From Pseudomonas sp. CCC3.1 (GTDB lineage Bacteria; Pseudomonadota; Gammaproteobacteria; Pseudomonadales; Pseudomonadaceae), in contig NZ_CP133778.1 of NCBI RefSeq assembly GCF_034347405.1, positions 4,532,501 to 4,596,500 of the forward strand: a stretch of 64,000 nucleotides of DNA, read 5' to 3'. Shown piece by piece: positions 49,705 through 59,219 of the stretch. Under the pieces are notes generated by a model that searched no databases, had not been told where the DNA came from, and saw nothing but the letters and a program-made list of their open reading frames with translations. The position numbers were made by a program, and so were the translations under genes. Position 1 is the first letter of the stretch; the number at the start of each line of letters is the position of its first letter.

Positions 49705-52029
49705 CTATTCCACCACGCTGAATTCGACCCGGGCTGTTTGCCCGCTTTCGTCGAGTACGCTGAGTTGGTATCGACCCGGGTGATCGAGGGTGGTGTTGAG
49801 TGTTTCCTGGTGCCCGCTGTCGCCCAGCGGCGCGCCGTTGAGGAACCACCAGCGGCGACCGTCACCGCCCAACGCCGACAACGCCAAGCGCAGTAAGGCT
49901 TGGCTCGCCGCAGGGCGCCGCAGGCGGTCGCCTTCTCGCACGCCGACGATCGTCAACGTGGTAACGGCGTTCAAGGCCGGTGGCGGGCAGTCTGTCGAGG
50001 CAGGCGGCAAGCGAGCTTCGCGTCGTTCAACCCGTGGCAGCCAGGGTTCAAGCGGTGCAGGCCACAACGCGATTTCGCGCTGTTGCGCGCCGGGGCATTG
50101 CGGGCCGACTCGCAGGCCTTGCGGGTCGACCCAGAGGGTTTCGCGCAAACCCACACCCAGCGGTTGGTCGGCCGCCAACAAGGTCGGCGGCGTGGTGTGG
50201 TCCAGCGTCCAGGCGAAGCGCTGACGGCGGCAGTTTGGGTCACTTTTGCTCAGCGGCTGGCCCAGCGGCCAGCAAATCGCGGCCACCCCAACCGTGCTCG
50301 GCACCGGCTGTATCGGGGCGACAATGCCCCGCTGGCTGTCGCGATTGCTCAGTACATCGTGCACTTGCAGCATCAGCGGCGCAGCCGAGGCCAGGCCAAA
50401 TTGCCCCGGCACCGGCGTGCCATCCGGGCGGCCAATCCATACGCCAATCAGGTAACGCGGCCCCACACCAATCGCCAATGCATCGCGAAACCCATAACTG
50501 GTGCCGGTCTTCCACGCCAATGACGGGCGCTGTACCAACTCGGCACTCGGGTCGCGATCAGGGCGCGCCTGCCCACTCAGAATGCGTCGAATGATCCACG
50601 CCGAACCCGGTGACAGCATGCGCCGCTCGACCAACTCGTCTTGCGGCTGCAGACGCAGGTTAGCGCTGTTGCCGCCACGGGCCAGCGCGCTGTAGCCGCT
50701 GACCACGTCTTCCAGGCGGCTCCCCGCGCCCCCCAGAATCAGCGCCAGATTGGGTTCGGCCAAGGCAGGCAAACTCAGCGGCAATCCGCCGTTGCGCAGG
50801 TCCGCCGCAAAACGTTTAGGCCCGTAGGCTTCAAGCAGTTGCACCGCCGGCAAGTTAAGTGACATAGCCAGTGCCGAGCTGGCCGACACTGGCCCACTAA
50901 AGCCCATCGAGAAGTTGCCCGGCCGGTAGTCGCCATAACGACGCGGCACATCTTGCAGCAGCGATTCGGAGTAGATCAGCCCAGCATCCATCGCCATCCC
51001 GTACAAGAACGGTTTGAGCGTCGAACCCGGCGAGCGCAAGGCGTTGATCATGTCGACATGGCCAAAGCGCCGCGCGTCATTGATGTCGACCGAGCCCAGG
51101 TAGGCGCGCACGGCCATGGTTTCAGTCTCGACCACAATGATCGCCGCCGAGGTGTGCTCGGGTAGACGGGCACGCCAGCCCAGCAGCAGGTCTTCAAGGC
51201 GACGCTGCAAGCTGGCATCCAGCGTGGTGCGAATCAGCGGCGGGCTGTGCGGGCGATTCAAACGCCGCGCCAGCAAGGGGGCCAGACTCGGCTCCAGCCG
51301 CGGTGCCAGCAGCAAGGGTTCTTCAAGCGCTTCATCGACCGCGGCCTGCGGCCACACCTGATACTCGGCCAGACGGCGCAGCACTTTATCGCGCGCCGCT
51401 TGCGCACGTTCGGGGTGACGATCGGGGCGCAGACGGCTCGGCGCTTGCGGCAATACCGCCAATAACGCGGCTTCGGAACGTGTGAGTTGCTGCGGCGACT
51501 TGCCCAGATACGCCCAACTGGCCGCCGCCACACCTTGCAAGGTGCCGCCAAACGGGGCGCGATTGAGGTACAGCGTGAGGATTTGATCCTTCGACAAATG
51601 CCATTCCAACTGCGCCGTGCGCCACAACTGGCGCAACTTGCCGGGCAACGTACGCTCATGGGGATCCAGCAAACGGGCAACTTGCATCGACAACGTGCTG
51701 CCCCCCGACAACACCCGCCCGCCACTGAGGTTTTGCCAGACGGCGCGGCCCAGCGCCAGCGGGTTGACCCCAGGATGCTGATAAAACCAGCGGTCTTCGT
51801 AGGTCAGTAACGCGTCGAGGTAATACGGCGACACCTCCCCCGTCTGCACCGGGTAGCGCCACACGCCATTGGCATCAGCAAAACGCCACAGCGGCGTGCC
51901 GTCTTCGGCCAGCACCACGCGGGCCAAATCATCCTTGGGCAAAGGCAGCGGCCAGATGCGGTCGGCCAGCCAGAGCAACGCAACCACCAGCAACAGGCTG
52001 CCCGCCGCCCAGCACAGAGTTTTTTTCAA
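49705..52029 (-). CDS. pbpC: Penicillin-binding protein 1C
   Basis: 774-residue bifunctional murein synthase: N-terminal membrane anchor, GT51 glycosyltransferase (about 65-240; YEDRWFYQHPGVNPLALGRA, GGSTLSMQVARLLDP), transpeptidase (SxxK in SPGSTLKPF, SSALAMSLN, KTGTSYGFRDA) and a C-terminal BiPBP_C domain ending QTARVEFSVVE. No ATG is available. The TTG at 52029 (MKKTLCWAAG) has TTTGAGG six bases before it, better placed than TTG 52050. In E. coli pbpC follows the alpha-2-macroglobulin gene yfhM; here the two are 514 bp apart and separated by a small plus-strand gene. Confidence 0.9.
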   Translation of the reverse strand: MKKTLCWAAGSLLLVVALLWLADRIWPLPLPKDDLARVVLAEDGTPLWRFADANGVWRYPVQTGEVSPYYLDALLTYEDRWFYQHPGVNPLALGRAVWQNLSGGRVLSGGSTLSMQVARLLDPHERTLPGKLRQLWRTAQLEWHLSKDQILTLYLNRAPFGGTLQGVAAASWAYLGKSPQQLTRSEAALLAVLPQAPSRLRPDRHPERAQAARDKVLRRLAEYQVWPQAAVDEALEEPLLLAPRLEPSLAPLLARRLNRPHSPPLIRTTLDASLQRRLEDLLLGWRARLPEHTSAAIIVVETETMAVRAYLGSVDINDARRFGHVDMINALRSPGSTLKPFLYGMAMDAGLIYSESLLQDVPRRYGDYRPGNFSMGFSGPVSASSALAMSLNLPAVQLLEAYGPKRFAADLRNGGLPLSLPALAEPNLALILGGAGSRLEDVVSGYSALARGGNSANLRLQPQDELVERRMLSPGSAWIIRRILSGQARPDRDPSAELVQRPSLAWKTGTSYGFRDALAIGVGPRYLIGVWIGRPDGTPVPGQFGLASAAPLMLQVHDVLSNRDSQRGIVAPIQPVPSTVGVAAICWPLGQPLSKSDPNCRRQRFAWTLDHTTPPTLLAADQPLGVGLRETLWVDPQGLRVGPQCPGAQQREIALWPAPLEPWLPRVERREARLPPASTDCPPPALNAVTTLTIVGVREGDRLRRPAASQALLRLALSALGGDGRRWWFLNGAPLGDSGHQETLNTTLDHPGRYQLSVLDESGQTARVEFSVVE

Positions 52030-52133
52030 ATTAAGCCTCAAACCGCCCAATCCTTAACGGAACTACGCGTCATGCATAGCAGCCCAAGGCTTATCTCTGG
52101 CACAGTGGCTGCCTTATTCATCGGGACACACAC

Positions 52134-52427
52134 ATGCACGTTGAAGGATTTTTCGAGAGCCTGGGGCAAATGTTCGGGGCCATCATTCGCTTTATCGTTG
52201 AAGGGTTGAGTGGCATTTTCAGCGGCCTCAGCCACGCGGGCGGCAACTTTATAGAGGGCCTTGGTCGCGCGCTGGGCATGGACACCTCAATCATCAGCAT
52301 CGCCCTTCTGGTGATCGGCCTGCTGTTTCTCTACAACGCCGTGCGCGCCTTCATGCGTGCTTCGATCATCGGCGGCGTGATCTGGCTGCTGCTCGGCTTG
52401 TGGGTGTTGAGCTGGATTATCAGCTAA
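52134..52427 (+). CDS. Small two-helix membrane protein of unknown function
   Basis: 97-residue protein: an amphipathic N-terminal part (MHVEGFFESLGQMFGAIIRFIVEGLSGIFSGLS) and two strong hydrophobic segments (about 52-72 SIISIALLVIGLLFLYNAVRAF and 76-96 IIGGVIWLLLGLWVLSWI). It is divergent from pbpC and inserted between pbpC and the alpha-2-macroglobulin gene. No known domain is recognised. The ribosome site is weak (GGGACACACAC). Coding is supported by the clean helix pattern only. Confidence 0.6.
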   Translation: MHVEGFFESLGQMFGAIIRFIVEGLSGIFSGLSHAGGNFIEGLGRALGMDTSIISIALLVIGLLFLYNAVRAFMRASIIGGVIWLLLGLWVLSWIIS

Positions 52428-52440
52428 AAACACGCGTGTT

Positions 52441-52532
52441 GTAGCCGCTGCCGCTGGCTGCGATGGGTTGCGCAGCGGCCCTCTAAAAACGAAGGTCCTG
52501 CGGCCCTTATCGCAGCCTGCGGCAGCGGCTAC
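52441..52532. repeat. Palindromic intergenic repeat (GTAGCCGCTGCCG family)
   Basis: Arms GTAGCCGCTGCCGCTGGCTG and CAGCCTGCGGCAGCGGCTAC, with inner CGATGGG / CCCTTATCG. It sits between the small membrane protein and the 3' end of the alpha-2-macroglobulin gene. Same family as 17304 and 61901. Confidence 0.82.
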
Positions 52533-52542
52533 AAAAACACGA

Positions 52543-55500
52543 CTACCTTCCCTTGATCACCATGTCTCCCAGTGTTTCACCGACCGCCTGCCAGTTCGGG
52601 CGGTACATGGATTCCACTTGCGGCGGCGGGACGCGGTAGGTCCCCGGCGTTACGGCGCGGGCCAAGTAAAGCAAGTGCGCAGTGCCATAACCCTCCAGTT
52701 TCAGCGCCGCCACGTAACGGTCATCGCGATACTCCTGATGCTGCACGCTGGAATTTTGCATCGACTCGCGCCATTGCTTGACCTCGGTGCTGGCGTTTTC
52801 AAGGCTGGCGGCACTTTGCCCAAGGTTCTGGTTTTCCAGCTCCAGACCCGCTGGCAGTAAATCGACCACCAACGCATCCGGCACTGGCTGCTTGGCCGTC
52901 ACCGCCACATGCACCAACACCAGATCACCGCTTTTCAGGTTTTTGATATTCAGCGGTTCGCCATTCATGCCCAGGTAATCACGGCGAATGCTCATGTTCT
53001 CGCCGCCCGCAACCGGGGCCTGCTGTGGATAACCCGAAATCGTCAGCTGTTGATACACCGCGTCGCTGCCTTCATTGCGCAAGGTCAACGACGGCGCCAG
53101 CATCGGGCCGTCGAGTTTGAGGCCCGACTGGTTGTTATTCAGCTCGCGGGTTTGATCGCCGCTGGTGAGCTGCGCCGACCAGTTGGGCTCAGGTTTGCTC
53201 AACAGATCGCGACCCGCCAGAAACAAAGAATTACGCTCCTGAGTCGACAACCAACGGCTCTCTGCCAACACATCTGACAGTTCAAACAGACGCTGCTCAC
53301 GCTGATCGTTCATCAGGTTGTTCTCTTCCAGCAGTGCCAGAATCAGCGCCTGATCACGCAGCGGGCTGCCGTAGTCGCCCAGCCATTGATCGTTTTTGCG
53401 CTTGGCCGCCAGCCCCGCGATCAAGGCCTGATCGGCACGCGGCTGGTCGCCCATCTTCTGTAAGGCAATCGACAGTTGCACCAGCGGCAAGCCTGAGCGC
53501 GCATCGCTGCGGCGCTCGAAAATACTGCGCAACGCACCCAGCGGCGCTTGCTGACTGCGGGCCAACACCAAGGCTGCATAGGCCTGCACGGCAAAACGGG
53601 TGTGATCGAGATTGTTGCTGTAATCGGCTTCGATCAAGTTGCGCTCTTGTACATAACGCAGCAGCCGTTCATTGGCCTTTTTCAGCGCCTCAGCGGGCAC
53701 GGCGTAGCCTTGATCACGGGCGCGCAGCAGGAAGTCGGTGATATAGGCGGTCAGCCAATACTCTTCCTCACCGTCTGCTCCCCACAGGCCAAAACTGCCG
53801 TTGTAGCGCTGCATACCCAGCAGGCGCTCGATACCGAGTTCGATTTTACGTGTGCGCTCGGCGTCCGAATCCCCCTCAAGGCCCAAGCGTTTGAGTAATG
53901 CCGCATCGGCATACAACGCCGGGTACAGGCCGCTGGTGGTTTGCTCGGAACAGCCATACGGATACGCCTTAAGTGCACGAATCTGCTCGCCCAGGTTAAG
54001 CGGCGGACGGCTCGATAAGCTCAACAAGGCTTCGCGCCCGGATGGCTCAAACGCCTGCAACTCGCCTTCGGGCAAGCTCCACGGCTGATCTTTGAGCACG
54101 GTGCGATAGTGCTTGAGCATCGCCGGGTACGCCGGGCGCACGCCCAAGGTCCATTCGCGGCTAAAGGGCGCCAAGGTTTCGCCCGGCAGGTCCAGGCCGT
54201 TCACCGTCACCTTGACCACGCCCGAGCCAAAACCGCCCAGCGCCTTGACCGGAATCTGCAAGGTGCTGCGCTGGCCGGGGCTTAGCGTGACGTTCTGCGT
54301 GGCCTCGCCCAGCAGATTGAGCTGGCCGTCCGCGTTCAGTTTCACCTCCAACTTTTGCGATTTATCGGTGAGGTTGGACAGGTCCAGCGCCAGCCGGGTC
54401 TCGTCACCCCCCGCTAAAAAGCGCGGCGCAGCCAACTCGGCCACCAACGGCGCGGCGACCACGGTTTTGGCCTGCGCCATGCCGTAGCGGTCATCGGTCC
54501 AGGCTTGGGCCATCACACGCAGCTCGCCGTTAAAGTCCGGAATATCGACGCTGACTTCACCTTCGCCCTGCGCATTCAAGGTCACCGGCGCACTTTGCAG
54601 CGCGACGATAGTGACGCTGGTCGCAGGCCGTTTACCGCCCTTGGCCAGCGCCGCATCACCGCCGAATGCCAGGCTGGCCAAACGGCCCTGCCCGGCTTCG
54701 ATCAGTTGCCCGTAAATATCCAGTTGATCGGCGCCATACGCCTTGCGCCCAAACAGGCTGGCGTACGGGTCAGGGGTTGGGTAATCGGTGATGTTCAGCA
54801 CCCCGACGTCCACTGCCGCCAGCAGTACGTGGGCTTGTTTGGGAATGCTGCCGTCAGCGTTTTTAGCCTGGATTTTCACCGTCAGTGGTTGCTTGGGGCG
54901 CATTTTTTCCGGCGCGTCGAGGGTGAGCGCCAACTTGCGCTGCGTGCGATCCAGTGGCAGATGCAGCACGCCGACCGCACGTTTTGGGGTGATGTTGGTT
55001 TTGCGCTCGCCGGGACGAATCACCAGCGCGCTGACATACAGATCGTGCCGCACCCAGCTTGGGTCGAGCTTGATGGCGAAGGTTTTGCCTTCAGCCGGGA
55101 CTTCGATCTCTTCCCACCACAACGGCCCATCGCTGCCTTCAATCAGCAAATAGCCTTTGCCAGCAGCAGGCGGGGTGACGGTGACGTTGGCCGTGTCGCC
55201 ATCGCCGTACGCGGCTTTGTCGAGTGCCAGCTTGACCTGATCCGGCCGCACGGCGCCGCCTTCGGCGTTGTCTTGAGTGTGATAACCAGCCCAGAAGCGC
55301 AGGCTGCTCACCAAGCCGGTTTTCGGGTCTTCAACCTCAACCCGGTACGGTCCCCACTCCACCGGGAAGCTGACCTTGGCGGTTTCTCCGGCGTTGAGGT
55401 TGACGGTTTCTTCGTTGAGGTTCAGAAATTTCTCGTTGTAGTGATAGCTCCAGCCGTCGCTGTCCGAGTAGTTCCAGTAGTAATCGCGGCGCTCGCGCAC

Positions 55501-57435
55501 CAGCCGTACCTTAAGGTTTTCAGCCGCCAGCTTGTTGCCCTGACTGTCGGCCACCAGCAGCTCAAATTCTGCCGGGCCATCGCCATTGGTTTCAGTCCCT
55601 TCAAACAACCCGCGCAGCCCCGGCAACCGGTCCGCAGGCCACACAGGCTGCACCAGACGCCGAGTAATCGGGCGCCCGCCCGACTCTTGCAAGCTGGCCT
55701 GCACAATCAGTTGCAACGGCGACTTGACCTCGCTCCACTGGCTTTCAATGCTGAGGGTTTCTTGGCCTTCAGCGTTCAGCACGCTTTCGTCCAGCTCCAG
55801 GTCTTGCGTCAGATCAGGCTCGGTCACCGAGCCAAACTGGTAACCCGGCAACGCACCGACCGCCTCACGCAACGGACGCACATACACTTGCCCGCTCAAG
55901 CGATTGCCGGCAGCCGGGGCGCCGTACAGGTAGCGGCCATTGACGTGAATGTCAGCGGTCTGCTCGGGGCTCAACGGTTTATCGCTGCCTTTAAGCTCCA
56001 GCGCCAGACGCTCCGGCAGGAAGTCTTCGACCAAAAACTCGTACAACTGCGGCTTGCCGTCGCCCAGATCGAACACCAACTGCCAGCGCCCGGTCGGCGC
56101 TTCACCGGCCAAGGGCAGCGAATATTGATAGAAACCCGACGCGTCCGGCTCCCAGACAAACTTGCGGCTGACTTGCGCGTCCGGGCGGCGCACTTCAACG
56201 CTGACCGGCTGCGGCTTGACCGGTTTGCCATCACGATCACGCAGCAAGGCATTGAGCAGCACCGCCTCACCAGGTCGATACAGGTCGCGCGGGCCAAACA
56301 CAAAAAATTGCAGCGGGTGCGCTTGCGGGCCACCAATGTCGAATTCGGCCAAGTCCAGCGCCGCCGTATTCAAGCGCAACACGCTGGTCTGATCGCCCTG
56401 TCGTGCCACCAGCACTTCAGCCTTGGGCGGCAAGGCCAGTTCGGCATGCCCTTGTTTATCGGTTTTGCCCTGGGCCAGCATTTTGCCTTTGCCGTCAAGC
56501 AACTCCAGGTCCACATTGGCCAGCGCACTTCCGCCTTCCAGCGCTTGGGTGAACACGTCCAGACGCTTCTGATAACGGTGTACGGAAAGACCAATGTCAC
56601 TGAGGGTGAACAGCGTGGCCGGGGTTGAATAGTTGTAACTGCCCGACGCGGTCATCACTGCCAGGTACACGCCCGGCTGCTGCAAGGGCTTGATCCCCGA
56701 CGTTGGCAGAATCAGGGTTTCGCGGGTATTGCGCGCAGGCTTCAGGTCAAAGCGCCCGCCGTACACCAGATCCGCCATGCTCAGCAGGTCCTTGGCTTCG
56801 TAACTTTGCAGGCTGCTGTTGCGGCCCCATTGACTGAGAAACGCTGGCAGCGACTCGGGTTTGACCCGAAAGAATTCGACGTCGACTTTATCGACATTCA
56901 GCGCGATCACCGGCAAGCCTTCGGCCAAACGGCTGGGCAGCACACTGCCACGGCTGGCAAAGCCGACAGTGGGTTGCAGATCACGGGTTTCGAGGCGGCT
57001 CACGTACTCGGCGGCCAGGGTGGCGTCGTTGACGGCGCGCAGGCCGGGGTCAACGGTGAGGATCAATTTGCGCTGGGGTTCGAGATGGCGCAGGTGCAGT
57101 TCCATCAAGTTATCCGACAGTTCCCAAGCGCCATCGACCTTGCCGGTCTTGGCGTCGACCAAGTGCAATTTGTCGGCGAAATTCTGCTTCGCATCCAGCG
57201 GTACCGAAAAGCTCACCGACAACGTGCTGGCGCCGTCCAGTTGCACTTCAGAGACATCCACCACGCTTAACGGGCGCCCAGCGTAGCGCTCGGCCAGCAC
57301 CTTGGGGTCTTGCACCGGCTTGGCCGCCTGCGCAGCCGCCACCGGCTTCGCCGTCTCGGGTTTGCCGGATGAAGAAGAATCACAAGCGCTCAGCAGCGCC
57401 AGCGCGCAAGCCAGGAACAGTCCTTTGTTAAGCAT
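52543..57435 (-). CDS. Bacterial alpha-2-macroglobulin, thioester type (YfhM-like)
   Basis: 1630-residue lipoprotein (MLNKGLFLACALALLSAC, lipid Cys about 18) anchored in the periplasm. It has MG-like beta domains along the first 1100 residues, a bait-like region near GTYRV-type MG segments (LLAAVDVGVLNITDYPTPDPY), and the thioester motif CSEQ (Cys about 1162, Gln about 1165; YPYGCSEQTT). An alpha/alpha thioester domain and a C-terminal receptor-like domain follow. It traps intruding proteases, and with PBP1C is thought to form a defence and murein-repair pair. Length matches the E. coli homologue of about 1650. It carries a 707-codon antisense frame that is a composition artefact. Confidence 0.94.
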   Translation of the reverse strand: MLNKGLFLACALALLSACDSSSSGKPETAKPVAAAQAAKPVQDPKVLAERYAGRPLSVVDVSEVQLDGASTLSVSFSVPLDAKQNFADKLHLVDAKTGKVDGAWELSDNLMELHLRHLEPQRKLILTVDPGLRAVNDATLAAEYVSRLETRDLQPTVGFASRGSVLPSRLAEGLPVIALNVDKVDVEFFRVKPESLPAFLSQWGRNSSLQSYEAKDLLSMADLVYGGRFDLKPARNTRETLILPTSGIKPLQQPGVYLAVMTASGSYNYSTPATLFTLSDIGLSVHRYQKRLDVFTQALEGGSALANVDLELLDGKGKMLAQGKTDKQGHAELALPPKAEVLVARQGDQTSVLRLNTAALDLAEFDIGGPQAHPLQFFVFGPRDLYRPGEAVLLNALLRDRDGKPVKPQPVSVEVRRPDAQVSRKFVWEPDASGFYQYSLPLAGEAPTGRWQLVFDLGDGKPQLYEFLVEDFLPERLALELKGSDKPLSPEQTADIHVNGRYLYGAPAAGNRLSGQVYVRPLREAVGALPGYQFGSVTEPDLTQDLELDESVLNAEGQETLSIESQWSEVKSPLQLIVQASLQESGGRPITRRLVQPVWPADRLPGLRGLFEGTETNGDGPAEFELLVADSQGNKLAAENLKVRLVRERRDYYWNYSDSDGWSYHYNEKFLNLNEETVNLNAGETAKVSFPVEWGPYRVEVEDPKTGLVSSLRFWAGYHTQDNAEGGAVRPDQVKLALDKAAYGDGDTANVTVTPPAAGKGYLLIEGSDGPLWWEEIEVPAEGKTFAIKLDPSWVRHDLYVSALVIRPGERKTNITPKRAVGVLHLPLDRTQRKLALTLDAPEKMRPKQPLTVKIQAKNADGSIPKQAHVLLAAVDVGVLNITDYPTPDPYASLFGRKAYGADQLDIYGQLIEAGQGRLASLAFGGDAALAKGGKRPATSVTIVALQSAPVTLNAQGEGEVSVDIPDFNGELRVMAQAWTDDRYGMAQAKTVVAAPLVAELAAPRFLAGGDETRLALDLSNLTDKSQKLEVKLNADGQLNLLGEATQNVTLSPGQRSTLQIPVKALGGFGSGVVKVTVNGLDLPGETLAPFSREWTLGVRPAYPAMLKHYRTVLKDQPWSLPEGELQAFEPSGREALLSLSSRPPLNLGEQIRALKAYPYGCSEQTTSGLYPALYADAALLKRLGLEGDSDAERTRKIELGIERLLGMQRYNGSFGLWGADGEEEYWLTAYITDFLLRARDQGYAVPAEALKKANERLLRYVQERNLIEADYSNNLDHTRFAVQAYAALVLARSQQAPLGALRSIFERRSDARSGLPLVQLSIALQKMGDQPRADQALIAGLAAKRKNDQWLGDYGSPLRDQALILALLEENNLMNDQREQRLFELSDVLAESRWLSTQERNSLFLAGRDLLSKPEPNWSAQLTSGDQTRELNNNQSGLKLDGPMLAPSLTLRNEGSDAVYQQLTISGYPQQAPVAGGENMSIRRDYLGMNGEPLNIKNLKSGDLVLVHVAVTAKQPVPDALVVDLLPAGLELENQNLGQSAASLENASTEVKQWRESMQNSSVQHQEYRDDRYVAALKLEGYGTAHLLYLARAVTPGTYRVPPPQVESMYRPNWQAVGETLGDMVIKGR

Positions 57436-57565
57436 GGTGTACTCATTTACAGGGCAGTGAAGGGGCGACTATATAACAGCGTGGCGCGAACGGCTGACGC
57501 GCTGGTCAGATTGACCTGGGAATGCGCAATGGGTTCTCTGCTCCCGCGAGGGAGATTCAATGGTG

Positions 57566-57729
57566 TGCAGCAAGCCGATTTCGTAGCAGTTGACGAGCCT
57601 GCGAGGCTACGTCCGATTGCGAAGCGATCGTAAACCCTAAGTGCAGAGTTTAACTGACACACCGCAGTGCTTGATTCTACGACTGCTACGCAGCCGGACG
57701 CAGCCTCGCAGGCTCGGCAGCTGCTACGA
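57566..57729. repeat. Long composite intergenic repeat, copy 2 (164 bp)
   Basis: Reverse complement of the repeat at 27896-28060 with only scattered changes by eye. It begins GTGCAGCAAGCCGATTTCGT and ends GCCGAGC-type arm GGCTCGGCAGCTGCTACG. It occupies most of the 372-bp gap between the alpha-2-macroglobulin start and the MATE gene; the rest (57442-57565) has no feature other than the expected promoter region. Confidence 0.85.
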
Positions 57730-57807
57730 GTTTGCGCGCCATCGATCTTCAGCAACTCCTACGGGGCAGACATTCGCTCTACAATGCCGCTCCCCAAAGG
57801 AGCCTGC

Positions 57808-59136
57808 ATGTCTTCCCTATTAGCTGACTGGCGCGACCGCCCGACCCATCGCCGGGTGTGGGCGCTGGCAGCGCCGATGATTTTGTCGAATATTTCCGTG
57901 CCACTGGTGGCGCTGGTCGACAGCACCGTGATCGGCCATTTGCCCCACGCTCACCAATTGGGCGCGGTGGCGGTGGGCGCCAGTCTGTATATCTTCCTGG
58001 CCTGGATGATGGGTTTTCTGCGCATGGGCACCACCGGCTTTGCCGCACAAGCCGCCGGGCGCAATGACGGCACCGCATTACGGCAAATTCTGCTGCAAGG
58101 CTTGTTGCTGGCGATGCTGCTCTCGCTCTTTCTGGGGGCGATTGCGATCCCTTTCAGTGGCGTGGCCTTGAGTGTGATGCAGCCTTCGGCCGAGCTGCAT
58201 GCGCTGACGCTGGATTTTTTCCATACCCGCTTGCTTGGCTTGCCTGCCGCCTTGGCCAGTTATGCACTGGTCGGCTGGTTTTTAGGCGCGCAGAACGCGC
58301 GGGCACCGCTGGCGATTTTGCTCACCACCAACCTGATCAATATCGGACTCAACGTGTGGTTTGTCCTCGGGCTGGACTGGGGCGTGGTCGGCTCCGCGCG
58401 AGCCTCAGTGATTGCCGAATGGAGCGGCGCCCTGCTCGGCCTGTGGCTGACACGCGGCGCATTGCGGGCGTATCCGGGCACATTGGTCTGGGCCGCACTG
58501 CGTATCTGGCACAACTGGAAGCCGCTGCTGGGGGTTAACCGCGATATTTTTATCCGCAGTTTGCTGCTGCAATCGGTGTTTTTTGCCATCACCGTGCAAG
58601 GCGCACGCTTGGGCGATGCCACCGTGGCGGCCAATGCGCTGTTGCTCAATGGGTTGCTGTTGGCGGCTCACGCACTGGATGGCCTGGCCCACGCGGTTGA
58701 AGCGCTGTGCGGGCATGCCATTGGCGCCCGCGATCGCACGGCGTTGCGCCGTTCAATGGTGGTGGCCTGCGGTTGGTCGTTGTTGGCCAGCGTGCTGTTT
58801 GCGCTGTTGTTTGTGTTCGGCGGGCACCTGTTTATCGAGATGCAAACCGACATTGCGAGCGTGCGCGAAACTGCCTTCCAGTACTTGCCGTACTTGGCCG
58901 TTTTGCCGCTGATTGCAGTGTGGAGTTACTTGCTGGACGGGCTGTTTATCGGCGCCACTCGCGCCCGCGAAATGCGCAATGCGATGCTGATCAGCGTCGT
59001 CATCGCCTTCCCCGTCGCCTTGGCGCTGCATGGCGATGGCAACCACGGGCTGTGGATAAGTTTTCTGTTGTTTATGGTGCTGCGCAGCGTGATTCTGGGG
59101 CTATACGCGACGCGAATCCGCTGGTTTACCCCATAA
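57808..59136 (+). CDS. MATE family efflux transporter (DinF-like)
   Basis: 442-residue membrane protein with 12 helices in two MatE domains: N-terminal LAAPMILSNISVPLVALVDSTVIGHL (about 20-45) with GFLRMGTTGFAAQAAGRND, and C-terminal HALDGLAHAVEALCGHAIGARDR. DinF-type MATE proteins export drugs or oxidants by Na+ or H+ exchange. The ATG at 57808 has AAAGGAG six bases upstream; the frame back to 57667 crosses the repeat and is rejected. It ends at a REP hairpin. Confidence 0.9.
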   Translation: MSSLLADWRDRPTHRRVWALAAPMILSNISVPLVALVDSTVIGHLPHAHQLGAVAVGASLYIFLAWMMGFLRMGTTGFAAQAAGRNDGTALRQILLQGLLLAMLLSLFLGAIAIPFSGVALSVMQPSAELHALTLDFFHTRLLGLPAALASYALVGWFLGAQNARAPLAILLTTNLINIGLNVWFVLGLDWGVVGSARASVIAEWSGALLGLWLTRGALRAYPGTLVWAALRIWHNWKPLLGVNRDIFIRSLLLQSVFFAITVQGARLGDATVAANALLLNGLLLAAHALDGLAHAVEALCGHAIGARDRTALRRSMVVACGWSLLASVLFALLFVFGGHLFIEMQTDIASVRETAFQYLPYLAVLPLIAVWSYLLDGLFIGATRAREMRNAMLISVVIAFPVALALHGDGNHGLWISFLLFMVLRSVILGLYATRIRWFTP

Positions 59137-59138
59137 CC

Positions 59139-59207
59139 CTGTAGGAGCGAGCTTGCCTCGCGATCTTTTAAGGGTCAAAAGATCGCGAGACGAGCTAGCT
59201 CCTACGG
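59139..59207. repeat. REP-type palindrome (GTAGGAGCGAGCTTG family)
   Basis: Arms CTGTAGGAGCGAGCTTGCCT and ACGAGCTAGCTCCTACGGG with inner CGCGATCTTTT / AAAAGATCGCG. It fills the gap between the converging MATE and speA genes. Closest to the copy at 13583. Confidence 0.85.
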
Positions 59208-59219
59208 GTCAGTTGAGTC

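Noticed and set aside
54505..56628. 707-codon open frame on the plus strand inside the alpha-2-macroglobulin gene
   Set aside because: It is fully antisense to a gene with strong family motifs. Its product is His/Arg/Gln-rich without domain pattern, as expected from a GC-rich antisense frame.
53024..59060. Further TGTGGATAA sequences at about 53024 and 59051 as DnaA sites
   Set aside because: They lie inside the alpha-2-macroglobulin and MATE coding regions, singly and without the TGTAC...TTTTTAACCAA partner, so they are probably chance matches.
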